NCBI GenBank assembly: GCA_001017865.1
Contig: LATQ01000001.1
Span: forward strand, 1,105,027 to 1,128,946
DNA from: Rhodococcus sp. IITR03
Lineage (GTDB): Bacteria; Actinomycetota; Actinomycetes; Mycobacteriales; Mycobacteriaceae
Length of the DNA: 23,920 bases
Direction of reading: 5' to 3'
Position numbers and translations under genes: made by a program. Positions 1 to 6,449 of this stretch are shown here, piece by piece (the first letter of the stretch is position 1; each line of letters opens with the position of its first letter). The notes beneath the pieces were generated by a model. It was given only the letters and a program-made list of their open reading frames with translations. It was not told where the DNA came from and did not search any database.

Positions 1-99
1 TCGGCCGATGCCCGGCGCGCGGGCGACCGCGCCGGACGCGCGGCCCGACTGGGAACGGCACCCGAACTGCCGTCGGCTTCGAGGAGGCTGGAACGGTGA
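1..99 (+). CDS. C-terminal tail of an upstream gene, possibly DUF2786 family
   Basis: An open frame enters from the window edge and ends at TGA 97-99. It encodes about 32 residues rich in Ala, Arg and Gly, ending in SRRLER. The stop overlaps the GTG start of the next gene (GTGA at 96-99), the overlap style used throughout this window, so it probably is the end of a real gene in the same operon. As I recall, DUF2786 genes often precede TIGR04338 metallohydrolase genes in Mycobacterium and Rhodococcus, and their C-termini look similar. With only the tail visible, the family is a guess from context. Confidence 0.45.
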   Translation, partial: SADARRAGDRAGRAARLGTAPELPSASRRLER

Positions 100-622
100 C
101 CAAGGTGCGCGATACCCGCAGAACCGCTGTGTACGAAGCGGAGTCGATCGTACGGAAGATGCTCGACCGCGCCGACGAGCGCGGTCTGCGGACCGTCGAG
201 GTCGCCGGTTCCCACGTCACACTCCCGGTGGAGAGACGGTTCGCCTCCATCGCCTCGGTCCAGGACTACATCGACGCCGTGCTCGCCCTCGACTGGTACG
301 CGCCCGGTGGGAGCGCGCCGCCGTGCCGGTGCGCGTGCGGGCCCGTGCGGGCAACGCAGCCGCACACTACGAACGCGACTGCGCGACGATCGCTCTTCCC
401 GAGCACCGGGCGAACACCGCGTGGGCGTTCCGCGAGATGGTGGTGTTGCACGAACTCGCGCACCATCTCGATCCGCAGGATCCCGACGACGCCACCGAGG
501 GAGCCCACGGGCCGGCCTTCGTCGAACGTTTCCTTGCCCTCGTGGGCGAAATCATCGGCCCGGAAGCAGCATTCGCGTTGCAGGCGACAGGGATCGCCGC
601 CCCGGTGCATCCGCGTCGATAG
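96..622 (+). CDS. TIGR04338-type zinc metallohydrolase (frameshifted in this sequence)
   Basis: Translation from GTG 96 (AGGAGG-like site at about 80-86) gives the N-terminal half, beginning TKVRDTRRTAVYEAES. The C-terminal half continues in the -1 frame and carries HELAHH (codons from 449), an HExxH zinc-binding and catalytic motif. The two halves join if one C is restored in the C run at 303-305, reading YA-PRWERAAVPVRVRARAG, for about 175 residues. This is the usual length of the small putative metallohydrolases of Corynebacteriales (TIGR04338), whose substrate is unknown. The GTGA overlap with the upstream gene suggests an operon. The single-base loss in a homopolymer looks like a sequencing error, not a true pseudogene. 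Confidence 0.8.
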
Positions 623-919
623 CCTCCGGTTTCCGAAACCCTTACCGGCTCGAGAACCTTTCTTTGGCATGCCCGCGGACGGCCGGGCGAGATCTGTAGC
701 AAATATCGTATCCTGCTGCATAACATACTGATTGGTACTTTCCGAGCCCGTCGTTCACTCCGGGATCCGCATGCCGACGAAGCATGCGAATCACGGTCTC
801 GAGTGACGTACTGTGGTTTGCATCACACAAAGACGCGCGTCGGCTGCGTACCGTACCGAGACTTCCCCGGCCCCTTCCGAGCACGCCACACGACGCGCGG
901 CATACGAAGGAGAACGGTG
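623..919 (+). other. Intergenic region upstream of the gas vesicle operon
   Basis: I see no coding sequence on either strand in these 297 bases. A weak hairpin, GCCCG-N8-CGGGC at 671-688, could end the upstream operon but lacks a U tract. An AT-richer patch at about 696-740 (with AAATATCGTATCC and CATAACATACTG) is unusual here and is the best place for promoter elements. A 7-bp dyad follows at 768-788. The region ends with the ribosome binding site AAGGAG at about 906-911 of the first gas vesicle gene. Confidence 0.6.
768..788. promoter_or_regulatory. 7-bp inverted repeat upstream of the gvp operon, possible operator
   Basis: CGCATGC (768-774) and GCATGCG (782-788) are perfect inverted copies separated by 7 bp, giving half-sites centred 14 bp apart. 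The dyad lies about 130 bp upstream of the first gvp start and downstream of the AT-rich patch. It could bind a dimeric regulator or form a hairpin in the 5' leader. No regulator gene is adjacent, so its role is open. Confidence 0.35.
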
Positions 920-1602
920 ATGAAACCCGGAGCACGAGTCGCCCTCGGTGTGGGCATCGGATATTTCCTCGGCCGTACCAAGAAGATGCGGGTGGCCATG
1001 ATGCTCGCCGGTGCCGGAATGACCGGCAAACTGCCCAGCAATCCGCAGGAACTCTTGCAGCGCAGCGCCTCGATGCTCGGCTCGTCTCCCGAGATCAACA
1101 AGATCACCGAATCCGTTCGCGGAGAACTCATGCATGCGGCTCGTGCCGCTGCCGTGACCGCGGCCAGCAACCGGATCGACGCCCTCAACGAACGTCTGCA
1201 ATCCCGTGCGAGCGGTGGCGGCGGAGGGTCGGAGGAACCCGAGGACGCCGAATACGAGGACGAATACGACGAACCACGCGACGAGCAGGAAGGTCGCGGC
1301 AGCAAGCGTCGCGGCAACCGGAGTCGCAACGAGGAGCCGGATTACGACGAGACGGACGAAGAGGGTTCCGACGAGGAGGATTCGGGCGACGAAGAGGAGC
1401 CGGAGCCGAGCGTCCCACACCGCGGCGCCGCGCAGCTCGGGCCACATCCCGTCCGCGGACTTCCCGCAGCAAGAAGACGGCCGACAGCGAAGACTCGGAC
1501 GACTCGGAGGAGGCACCTCCGAAGCCGCGCAAGCGCGCAGCGCGTAGCACTGCGTCGTCCTCCTCCTCCGGTCGTGCGCCCGTACGTCGAACGAAGCGGT
1601 GA
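920..1602 (+). CDS. gvpY: GvpY-like gas vesicle accessory protein with charged tail (frameshifted)
   Basis: The ATG at 920 follows AAGGAG by about 8 bases; an in-frame GTG at 917 is an alternative. The N-terminus MKPGARVALGVGIGYFLGR is glycine-rich and weakly hydrophobic, followed by KKMRVAMMLAGAGM and a helical region to about residue 95. A G-rich linker follows, then an acidic tract, then basic patches ending in APVRRTKR. The tail changes frame at 1406-1407 (CC for probable CCC); restoring one base gives about 227 residues. It is the first gene of the operon and overlaps or abuts the GvpZ-like gene. The name rests on my memory that Streptomyces gvp clusters carry a similar gvpY next to gvpZ, and should be checked. 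Its function is unknown; a membrane- or shell-associated role is inference. Confidence 0.6.
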
Positions 1603-1607
1603 GAACG

Positions 1608-2978
1608 ATGGCCAGGTTGAGCGATGTATCGGGCGGAGTCGCCGACGCGGTGGGCAAGGCCGGGAAGACCGCGACCGATACCGCCGGTAAGGCCGGCCGC
1701 ACCGCCACGGACACGGCGGGGAAGGCCACGGGAGGATTGACCGGCGGGTTGCAACAGTCGTTGCAGGGTCTCGCGGGAACGGTCGCCCAGAACGCGTTGT
1801 CGAGCCTGTCCGACAGGGTCACCGGCACAACTGGACGATTACAGGATTACTCCGAGGGCAAGGGCGGGAATCTGGCCAGTGCGCTGACCGGTGTCGACAA
1901 GCTTGCCGAGGGCGAGTCGCCGTTGAAGGCAGCGGCGAGCTCAGGATTCGAGAATCTGAAGAACACCGCCAAGGACAAGTTCCAGGACGTCAAGGAGGCC
2001 GTCACCGGCGGCGGCGGAGGCAAGGGCGGGGGTGGCAAGAAGCTCAAGCTCACCAACATCGTCGAGAGCATCGACGTGGGCGTGCCGATCGACCTCGCCT
2101 ACGACCTGTGGACCCAGTTCGCCGACTGGCCGAAGTTCATGAAGAAGGTCGAACAGGTCGAACAGGTCGAGGACGAGAAGCTCAATTGGACCGGCAAGGT
2201 GTTCTGGTCGCGCCGGAACTGGGAGTCCACGATCCTCGAACAGGTGCCGTTCGAACGGATCGTGTGGCGTTCCAAGGGCGGCAAGGGTTACATCGACGGC
2301 GCGGTGACCTTCCACGAGCTCACACCCGATCTCACCCGGATCCTCATGGTCCTCGAGTACCACCCCCGGGGCCTGTTCGAGCGCACCGCGAATCTGTGGC
2401 GGGCGGTCGGTCGCCGGTCCCGCCTGGAACTCAAACATTTCCGGCGCTACGCCATGACCGAGGCCGTACTGCATCCCGACGACATCGTCGGCTGGCACGG
2501 CGAGATCCGTGAGAGCGAGGTCGTCAAGGACGACGAGACCGCGCGTCAGGAGGAAGAGGAGCGGGAGCAGGAGGACGCCCGCGAGAACGGCGAGGAGGGG
2601 GACGAGGGGGAGACCGACACCTCCGGTGACGAGGACGAGATCCGCGACGAGGACGAGGATTTCGAGGAGGGTGAGCCGTCCGAGGACGAATACGAAGAGG
2701 AGTCGCCCGAGGAGGAGGATCTGCGGGACGAGGACGAAGGCGACGAGGAGCCGGCCGAGGACACAGGCGACGAGGAGTCGCCCGAGGATGAGGAGGATCT
2801 CGAGGACGAGTATCCCGAAGAGGAGGACGAGACCGAGGAGGACGAGTCCTCCGACGAAGAACCCGACGACGAAGAGGACGAACCCGAACCGCCTCGGAAA
2901 CGTGCGCCCGCCAAGCGGACCCGGGCGACGAAGAGCACCGGTACGCGCTCGTCCCGCTCGAGAGGATCCCGGTCATGA
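1608..2978 (+). CDS. gvpZ: GvpZ-like SRPBCC (cyclase/dehydrase-fold) protein with long acidic tail
   Basis: Intact 456-residue frame from ATG 1608; GTG 1599, overlapping the previous stop, is an alternative start. Residues 16-37 are two copies of an 11-residue repeat ([22 protein letters not shown]), and [16 protein letters not shown] near 115-130 has a similar LEA-like character. After a Gly/Lys linker, residues about 145-285 form an SRPBCC domain of the START/cyclase type ([20 protein letters not shown], then [22 protein letters not shown]). About 120 residues of almost pure Asp/Glu follow, then a basic Ser/Arg tail (residues about 429-456) with [18 protein letters not shown] folds usually bind hydrophobic ligands; a role in shell assembly or coating is inference. 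Its stop overlaps the gvpA start (ATGA). Confidence 0.72.
   Translation: MARLSDVSGGVADAVGKAGKTATDTAGKAGRTATDTAGKATGGLTGGLQQSLQGLAGTVAQNALSSLSDRVTGTTGRLQDYSEGKGGNLASALTGVDKLAEGESPLKAAASSGFENLKNTAKDKFQDVKEAVTGGGGGKGGGGKKLKLTNIVESIDVGVPIDLAYDLWTQFADWPKFMKKVEQVEQVEDEKLNWTGKVFWSRRNWESTILEQVPFERIVWRSKGGKGYIDGAVTFHELTPDLTRILMVLEYHPRGLFERTANLWRAVGRRSRLELKHFRRYAMTEAVLHPDDIVGWHGEIRESEVVKDDETARQEEEEREQEDARENGEEGDEGETDTSGDEDEIRDEDEDFEEGEPSEDEYEEESPEEEDLRDEDEGDEEPAEDTGDEESPEDEEDLEDEYPEEEDETEEDESSDEEPDDEEDEPEPPRKRAPAKRTRATKSTGTRSSRSRGSRS
1653..1718 (+). repeat. Tandem 33-bp coding repeat (11-residue motif) in gvpZ-like gene
   Basis: Codons 1653-1685 and 1686-1718 encode [11 protein letters not shown] and [11 protein letters not shown], differing at one residue. 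A partial third copy, GKATGG, follows. The DNA has diverged more than the protein (for example GATACC against GACACG), so the amino acid sequence appears to be under selection. Eleven-residue periodicity with Lys, Thr and Ala is typical of amphipathic helices that lie on surfaces, as in LEA proteins. Confidence 0.75.
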
Positions 2979-3384
2979 CCATCCAACCTGCAGGGGGCGG
3001 CGGGGGCGGCGGCGGGGGCGGTATGGCCCGTCCCAACTCGTCCGGCCTCGCCGACGTCATCGACACCATCCTCGACAAGGGCCTCGTCATCGACGCGTTC
3101 GTGCGTGTCTCGCTCGTCGGTATCGAACTGCTCACCATCGACGCCCGCGTCGTCGTGGCCAGTGTCGACACCTATCTGCGTTTCGCGGAAGCGTGAACCG
3201 GCTCGAGATCTCCGACAACGAGCCGAAGGGCCTGCCGGATCTCGTCGGCGACATCACCTCCGGCGGTTCCAAGCACAAGACGAAGGGCGCGCTCGAGGCT
3301 GCGGGGGAGAAGGTCAGTGAGTTCCTCGGGGACGTCCAGGAGCAGCGGCAGCCCGCTCGACGATCACGCAGGGGTGAGGACTGA
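2975..3384 (+). CDS. gvpA: GvpA, major gas vesicle shell protein (frameshifted)
   Basis: The core [38 protein letters not shown] and LRFAEAVNRLEI is unmistakable GvpA, the small amphiphilic protein that forms the ribs of the gas vesicle wall. The frame meets TGA at 3194-3196 because one G is missing (GCGTGA for GCGGTGA). Restoring it gives about 136 residues with the extended C-terminus of actinobacterial GvpA. Two starts are possible. ATG 2975 overlaps the gvpZ-like stop and adds a leader with ten consecutive glycines. ATG 3023 gives the conventional [12 protein letters not shown] start and has G-rich sequence upstream. The stop overlaps the gvpF start (TGATG at 3382-3386). Confidence 0.93.
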
Positions 3385-4194
3385 TGTCCACCGAACAGAC
3401 CGAACGACCCGAGCAGGGCGACAGCGACGAAACCGCCACGACCACTGCGGTCTATGTCTACGGCATCGTCCCGTCGGATGTGGAACCGGAGGAGCATGCG
3501 GAAGGGGTGGGCAATCCGCCGGCCGAGGTGTCGGTGGTCAAGTCCGGTCGCATCGCTGCGCTGGTGAGCAAGATCCCGACCGATCGCGCTCTCGGCACAC
3601 CGGACGATCTCAAGGCGCACGCCGCGTTGCTCGACGGGACCGTGGCGGTCGCCCCCGTACTCCCGCTGAGATTCGGTGCCGTCCTCACCGACCGAGATGC
3701 GGTGGCCGCGGAGTTGCTCGAGGGGAACGAGGACGAACTCGCCTCGGCCCTCGACCAACTCGACGGTCTCGCACAGTTCGTCGTGAAGGGACGGTACGAC
3801 GAGAGGGCGATCCTGCAGGAGATCCTCGAGGAGAACTCCGAGGCGGCGCAGTTGCGGGAGCAGATCCGCGGCCAGTCCGAGGACGCGACCCGCGAGGCCC
3901 GGATGGCGCTCGGAGATCATCAACGCGACGATCGAGGCCAAACGGAACGAGGACACGCGCCGCACGGTCGAGGCTCTGTCCTCTCTCGACCCGATGGTCA
4001 ACGAGCGGCAACCCACGCACGAGCAGGATGCCGTGCACATCGCCGTCCTCGTCGAACTCGAGCGGCAGGACGAACTCGAACAGGCCCTGCAGGAATTGGG
4101 CCGGGAATGGGAGGACCGGGTCGAGATCTCGTTGCTCGGCCCGATGGCGGCCTACGACTTCGTGGCGAAATCCGATCCCGGCGAAGGAGGTTGA
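3384..4194 (+). CDS. gvpF: GvpF, GvpF/L-family gas vesicle assembly protein (frameshifted)
   Basis: The N-terminal half contains TAVYVYGIVP and VAPVLPLRFGAVL, two conserved blocks of the GvpF/GvpL family (PF06386). It continues through an acidic helical region (AQFVVKGRYDERAILQEIL). The C-terminal half, EIINATIEAKRNEDTRRTVE through MAAYDFVAKS, lies in another frame. The change falls at about 3909-3915 and needs either two bases added (LGEIIN) or one removed; the family pattern favours the addition. The repaired protein has about 269-270 residues. GvpF interacts with GvpA during vesicle initiation in haloarchaea and cyanobacteria (family knowledge). A good ribosome site, GGGGTGAGGA, precedes ATG 3384. 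gvpG starts 2 bases after its stop. Confidence 0.9.
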
Positions 4195-4196
4195 CG

Positions 4197-4451
4197 ATGG
4201 GTCTGCTGACCTCCCTGCTCACGTTGCCCCTCGCTCCCGTCAAGGGAGTGATGTGGCTCGGAGAGATCATCCAGGAGCAGGTCGAACAGCAACTGCACGA
4301 TCCCGCCAACGTGCGGCGCGAACTCGAGCAGATCGAGGAAGCGGCGGAGGCGGGCGAGCTGACGCCCGAGGAGAAGGACGAGGCGCAGCAGGCCGTGCTG
4401 AACCGGATGATCTCCCGGGGTGGATCCGGCCCCGCCGAGGGAAAGGAGTGA
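4197..4451 (+). CDS. gvpG: GvpG, gas vesicle protein
   Basis: Intact 84-residue frame. It starts MGLLTSLLTLPLAPVKGV and continues WLGEIIQEQVEQQLHDP, the recognisable GvpG pattern (PF05120): a hydrophobic N-terminal helix followed by an acidic coiled helix with LTPEEKDE. GvpG is an essential accessory protein in gas vesicle formation that works with GvpF and GvpL during nucleation; its exact role is not settled. The ribosome site GAAGGAGG lies in the end of gvpF, 2 bases separate the genes, and gvpO begins 4 bases after the stop, so translation is probably coupled. Confidence 0.9.
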   Translation: MGLLTSLLTLPLAPVKGVMWLGEIIQEQVEQQLHDPANVRRELEQIEEAAEAGELTPEEKDEAQQAVLNRMISRGGSGPAEGKE

Positions 4452-4455
4452 TCCC

Positions 4456-4752
4456 GTGGCGCAGGACACCGGTCCGCCCGCGATCTCGGCGGCCGAGGCC
4501 GCATCGGCGGCTCTCACACATCTGAAGGAACTGACCTCGAAGGAGGTTCAGGGGGTCACCTCCATCGAACCCACCGAGGACGGATGGGTCGTCGAGGTGG
4601 AGGTCGTGGAGGACAGGCGGATTCCGTCGTCGGCCGACATGCTCGCGCTCTACGAGGTGGAGGTCGATCTGGACGGGAATTTGCTTGCGTACCGGAGGAC
4701 CCGGCGTTACGGACGCGGCAGCAGCGACATCGGTGCGAGGACCGGGTCATGA
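4456..4752 (+). CDS. gvpO: GvpO, gas vesicle protein
   Basis: The GTG at 4456 sits 7-8 bases after AAAGGAG at the end of gvpG, which decides the start; an in-frame ATG at 4420 inside gvpG is less likely. The 98-residue protein has an N-terminal helical part (AISAAEAASAALTHLKELTS) and then the GvpO domain core (GVTSIEPTEDGWVVEVEVVE, RRIPSSADMLALYEVEVD, YRRTRRYGRG; PF05800). GvpO is needed for vesicle formation in haloarchaea and may act on expression or assembly. It sits between gvpG and gvpJ here; in the Streptomyces cluster I recall it at the start. The stop overlaps the gvpJ start (ATGA). Confidence 0.9.
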   Translation: MAQDTGPPAISAAEAASAALTHLKELTSKEVQGVTSIEPTEDGWVVEVEVVEDRRIPSSADMLALYEVEVDLDGNLLAYRRTRRYGRGSSDIGARTGS

Positions 4753-5144
4753 CGGTGGTCGGTGGGGGTGGCGGCACGTCGTCGCCGCAGCCTACGGGGG
4801 TGGAGGACGGTCGACCAATCTCGGCGACATCCTCGAGCGTGTCCTCGACAAGGGTTTGGTCATCGCCGGCGACATCCAGGTGAATCTGCTCGACATCGAA
4901 CTGCTCACGATCAAGCTCCGCCTCGTCATCGCATCGCTCGAGACGGCCAAGCGTCGGGATCGACTGGTGGGAGAGCGATCCGTGGTTGACGAGCAAGGCT
5001 CGAGCACCCGAGGTCGATTCGAGCCGGGCAGAACTCGAGCTGGAGAATCGGCAGCTGCGCGAGCGGTTGGCTGCACTCGAGGCCCGAGCGGAGGAACTGG
5101 AGCCGGAAACGGCGGAGATCGTGGACGAGGAGGACCGTGACTGA
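4749..5144 (+). CDS. gvpJ: GvpJ, GvpA-family minor shell protein (frameshifted twice)
   Basis: Starts at ATG 4749 with a Gly-rich leader (MTVVGGGGGTSSPQPTG). It then encodes a GvpA-family domain (NLGDILERVLDKGLVIAGD, VNLLDIELLTIKLRLVIAS) followed by GIDWWESDPW and a long charged coiled coil (ELELENRQLRERLAALEARA). The GIDWW block marks it as GvpJ and not GvpA. The frame changes at the G run 4796-4800 (one G missing) and at about 4952-4956 (two bases missing or one extra; KRVGIDWW expected). Repaired length is about 131-132 residues. GvpJ is a minor structural protein thought to shape or seed vesicle cones. Its end overlaps gvpL by 8 bases. Confidence 0.9.
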
Positions 5145-5925
5145 CACGACCGGAATCTGGATGTACGCCGTGACCGACGGGACGCTCGTCGGCCACGAGA
5201 CCGAGGGCGCCTCCGGTGTCGCTGGTGAGCAGGTCCGCACGGTGCAGGAGGGCGGACTGACCGCCGTGGTCGGAACGGTGCCCCTGGACGATTTCGGCGA
5301 GGCCGCGCTGGCACGCAATCTCGAGGACCTGGACTGGCTGGAAAGAGTGGCCCGCGCCCATGATTCGGTCGTCGCCGGATTGGCACGTCACGTCTCCGTG
5401 GTACCCCTGCGACTCGCGACCGTCTGCCTCGACGACGAACGGGTCCGTGCCCTGCTCACCGAGCACCGGGAGCAGTTCTCGTCTGCGCTCGCGCTCGTGA
5501 CGGGTCGTACCGAATGGGGGGTCAAGGCGTTCGCCGATCGCAAGGCGCTGACCGCGGCCGCCGCCGAAGCGCAAGCGGAGGGAGCGGGTTCCGGCACGGG
5601 CACGGCCTATCTACTACGCCGGCGTGCGCAACTGGCAGCACAGGAGAACGTCGAACGCGATGCGGCCGAACGCGCCGCCGATATCCACGAGCGGTTGCTG
5701 CGCGTGTCGGCCGCGGGTCGCCGGAGCGCGCCGACCGATCCGGCACTGAGCGGCAGCCACGAGTGGATGCTGCTCAACGGGACGTATCTCGTCGATGACG
5801 ACCGGACGGACGAATTCCGTTCCGAGGTCGAGGAACTCGGGTCGCTGAATCAGGGGATCAGGCTCGAGACGAGCGGTCCGTGGCCGCCCTACTCGTTCGC
5901 CGGAGCAGAACGGATCTCGCCGTGA
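5137..5925 (+). CDS. gvpL: GvpL, GvpF/L-family gas vesicle protein
   Basis: Intact 262-residue frame from GTG 5137, inside the end of gvpJ. It has the family blocks TGIWMYAVTDG near the N-terminus, VAGLARHVSVVPLRLATVC in the middle, EWGVKAFADR, and HEWMLLNGTYLVDDD with GPWPPYSF near the C-terminus. The last two are typical of the second alpha/beta domain of GvpF/L proteins (PF06386). GvpL is thought to act as a hub for other accessory Gvp proteins in assembly. It is the second family member in the operon and differs from GvpF in lacking its long acidic N-terminus. The stop overlaps the gvpS start (GTGA at 5922-5925). Confidence 0.92.
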   Translation: MTDTTGIWMYAVTDGTLVGHETEGASGVAGEQVRTVQEGGLTAVVGTVPLDDFGEAALARNLEDLDWLERVARAHDSVVAGLARHVSVVPLRLATVCLDDERVRALLTEHREQFSSALALVTGRTEWGVKAFADRKALTAAAAEAQAEGAGSGTGTAYLLRRRAQLAAQENVERDAAERAADIHERLLRVSAAGRRSAPTDPALSGSHEWMLLNGTYLVDDDRTDEFRSEVEELGSLNQGIRLETSGPWPPYSFAGAERISP

Positions 5926-6149
5926 GGTACGCCGACGGATCGGTGGACGAGGAACGGCGGATCGCTCTGATCGATCTGCTGGATCGGGTGTTGTCCGGCG
6001 GCGTGGTCATCACCGGCGACATCACGCTGTCGATCGCGGAGATCGATCTGGTGCGGATCTCGTTGCGCGCGTTGATCTCGTCGATCAGTACCCTGTCGCT
6101 ACCCGGGATCGACGTCCCCGTCCCGCGTGGGGCCCGGGAGGGTTCGTGA
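5922..6149 (+). CDS. gvpS: GvpS, GvpA-family minor protein
   Basis: Intact 75-residue frame from GTG 5922, chosen because it overlaps the gvpL stop as elsewhere in the operon. An ATG at 5880 inside gvpL would add 14 residues. The core RRIALIDLLDRVL, GGVVITGDITLSIAEIDLV and ISLRALISSISTL is a GvpA-like helix-strand-strand-helix module, closer to GvpS than to GvpA or GvpJ. The short tail has no coiled coil. GvpS is the third GvpA-family member here and probably a minor wall or nucleation component. The stop overlaps the gvpK start (GTGA at 6146-6149). Confidence 0.88.
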   Translation: MRYADGSVDEERRIALIDLLDRVLSGGVVITGDITLSIAEIDLVRISLRALISSISTLSLPGIDVPVPRGAREGS

Positions 6150-6439
6150 GCGAGCCGGTGAACTTCCCGTCGCGTATCGACGCCGATCCCGAATCCGTGG
6201 AGCGGGGTCTGGTGACGCTGGTGCTCACGCTCGTCGAACTGCTCCGGCAGCTGATGGAGCGTCAGGCCCTGCACCGCATGGATGCAGGGGATCTCAGCGA
6301 CGAGCAGATCGAACGGCTCGGCACGACACTGATGCTGCTCGAGCAGCGCATGGGCGAACTGCGCGACCATTTCGGGCTCACCCCCGAGGATCTCAACATC
6401 GATCTCGGTCCGCTGGGGACACTGCTGCCCCGGGAGTGA
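6146..6439 (+). CDS. gvpK: GvpK, gas vesicle protein
   Basis: Intact 97-residue frame from GTG 6146. It contains RIDADPESVERGLVTLVLTL, ELLRQLMERQALHRMDAG, LSDEQIERLGTTLMLLEQRM and FGLTPEDLNIDLGPLG, the full GvpK pattern (PF05121) of mostly helical segments. GvpK is a conserved accessory protein required for vesicle formation, with unknown mechanism. It is the last gene of the operon. Only 10 bases separate its stop from the convergent stop of the next gene, and I see no hairpin between them, so transcripts from each side probably run into the other gene. Confidence 0.92.
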   Translation: MSEPVNFPSRIDADPESVERGLVTLVLTLVELLRQLMERQALHRMDAGDLSDEQIERLGTTLMLLEQRMGELRDHFGLTPEDLNIDLGPLGTLLPRE

Positions 6440-6449
6440 GCCCGATCGG

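Noticed and set aside
2520..2890. Repetitive GAGGACGAG-type DNA as a satellite or CRISPR-like array
   Set aside because: The units are irregular, with no fixed spacer or period. They are explained by codons for a low-complexity acidic tail in an open frame.
2546..2986. A serine-rich (poly-Ser) frame on the minus strand
   Set aside because: It is the complement of the Asp/Glu tract of the GvpZ-like gene, in which GAG/GAC codons read as serine codons. There is no independent support.
2975..3196. GvpA as a complete 73-residue protein
   Set aside because: The length resembles cyanobacterial GvpA, but the next frame continues directly with VNRLEI and the typical actinobacterial C-terminal extension, and stops exactly at the gvpF start. 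A missing G at 3193 explains the early stop.
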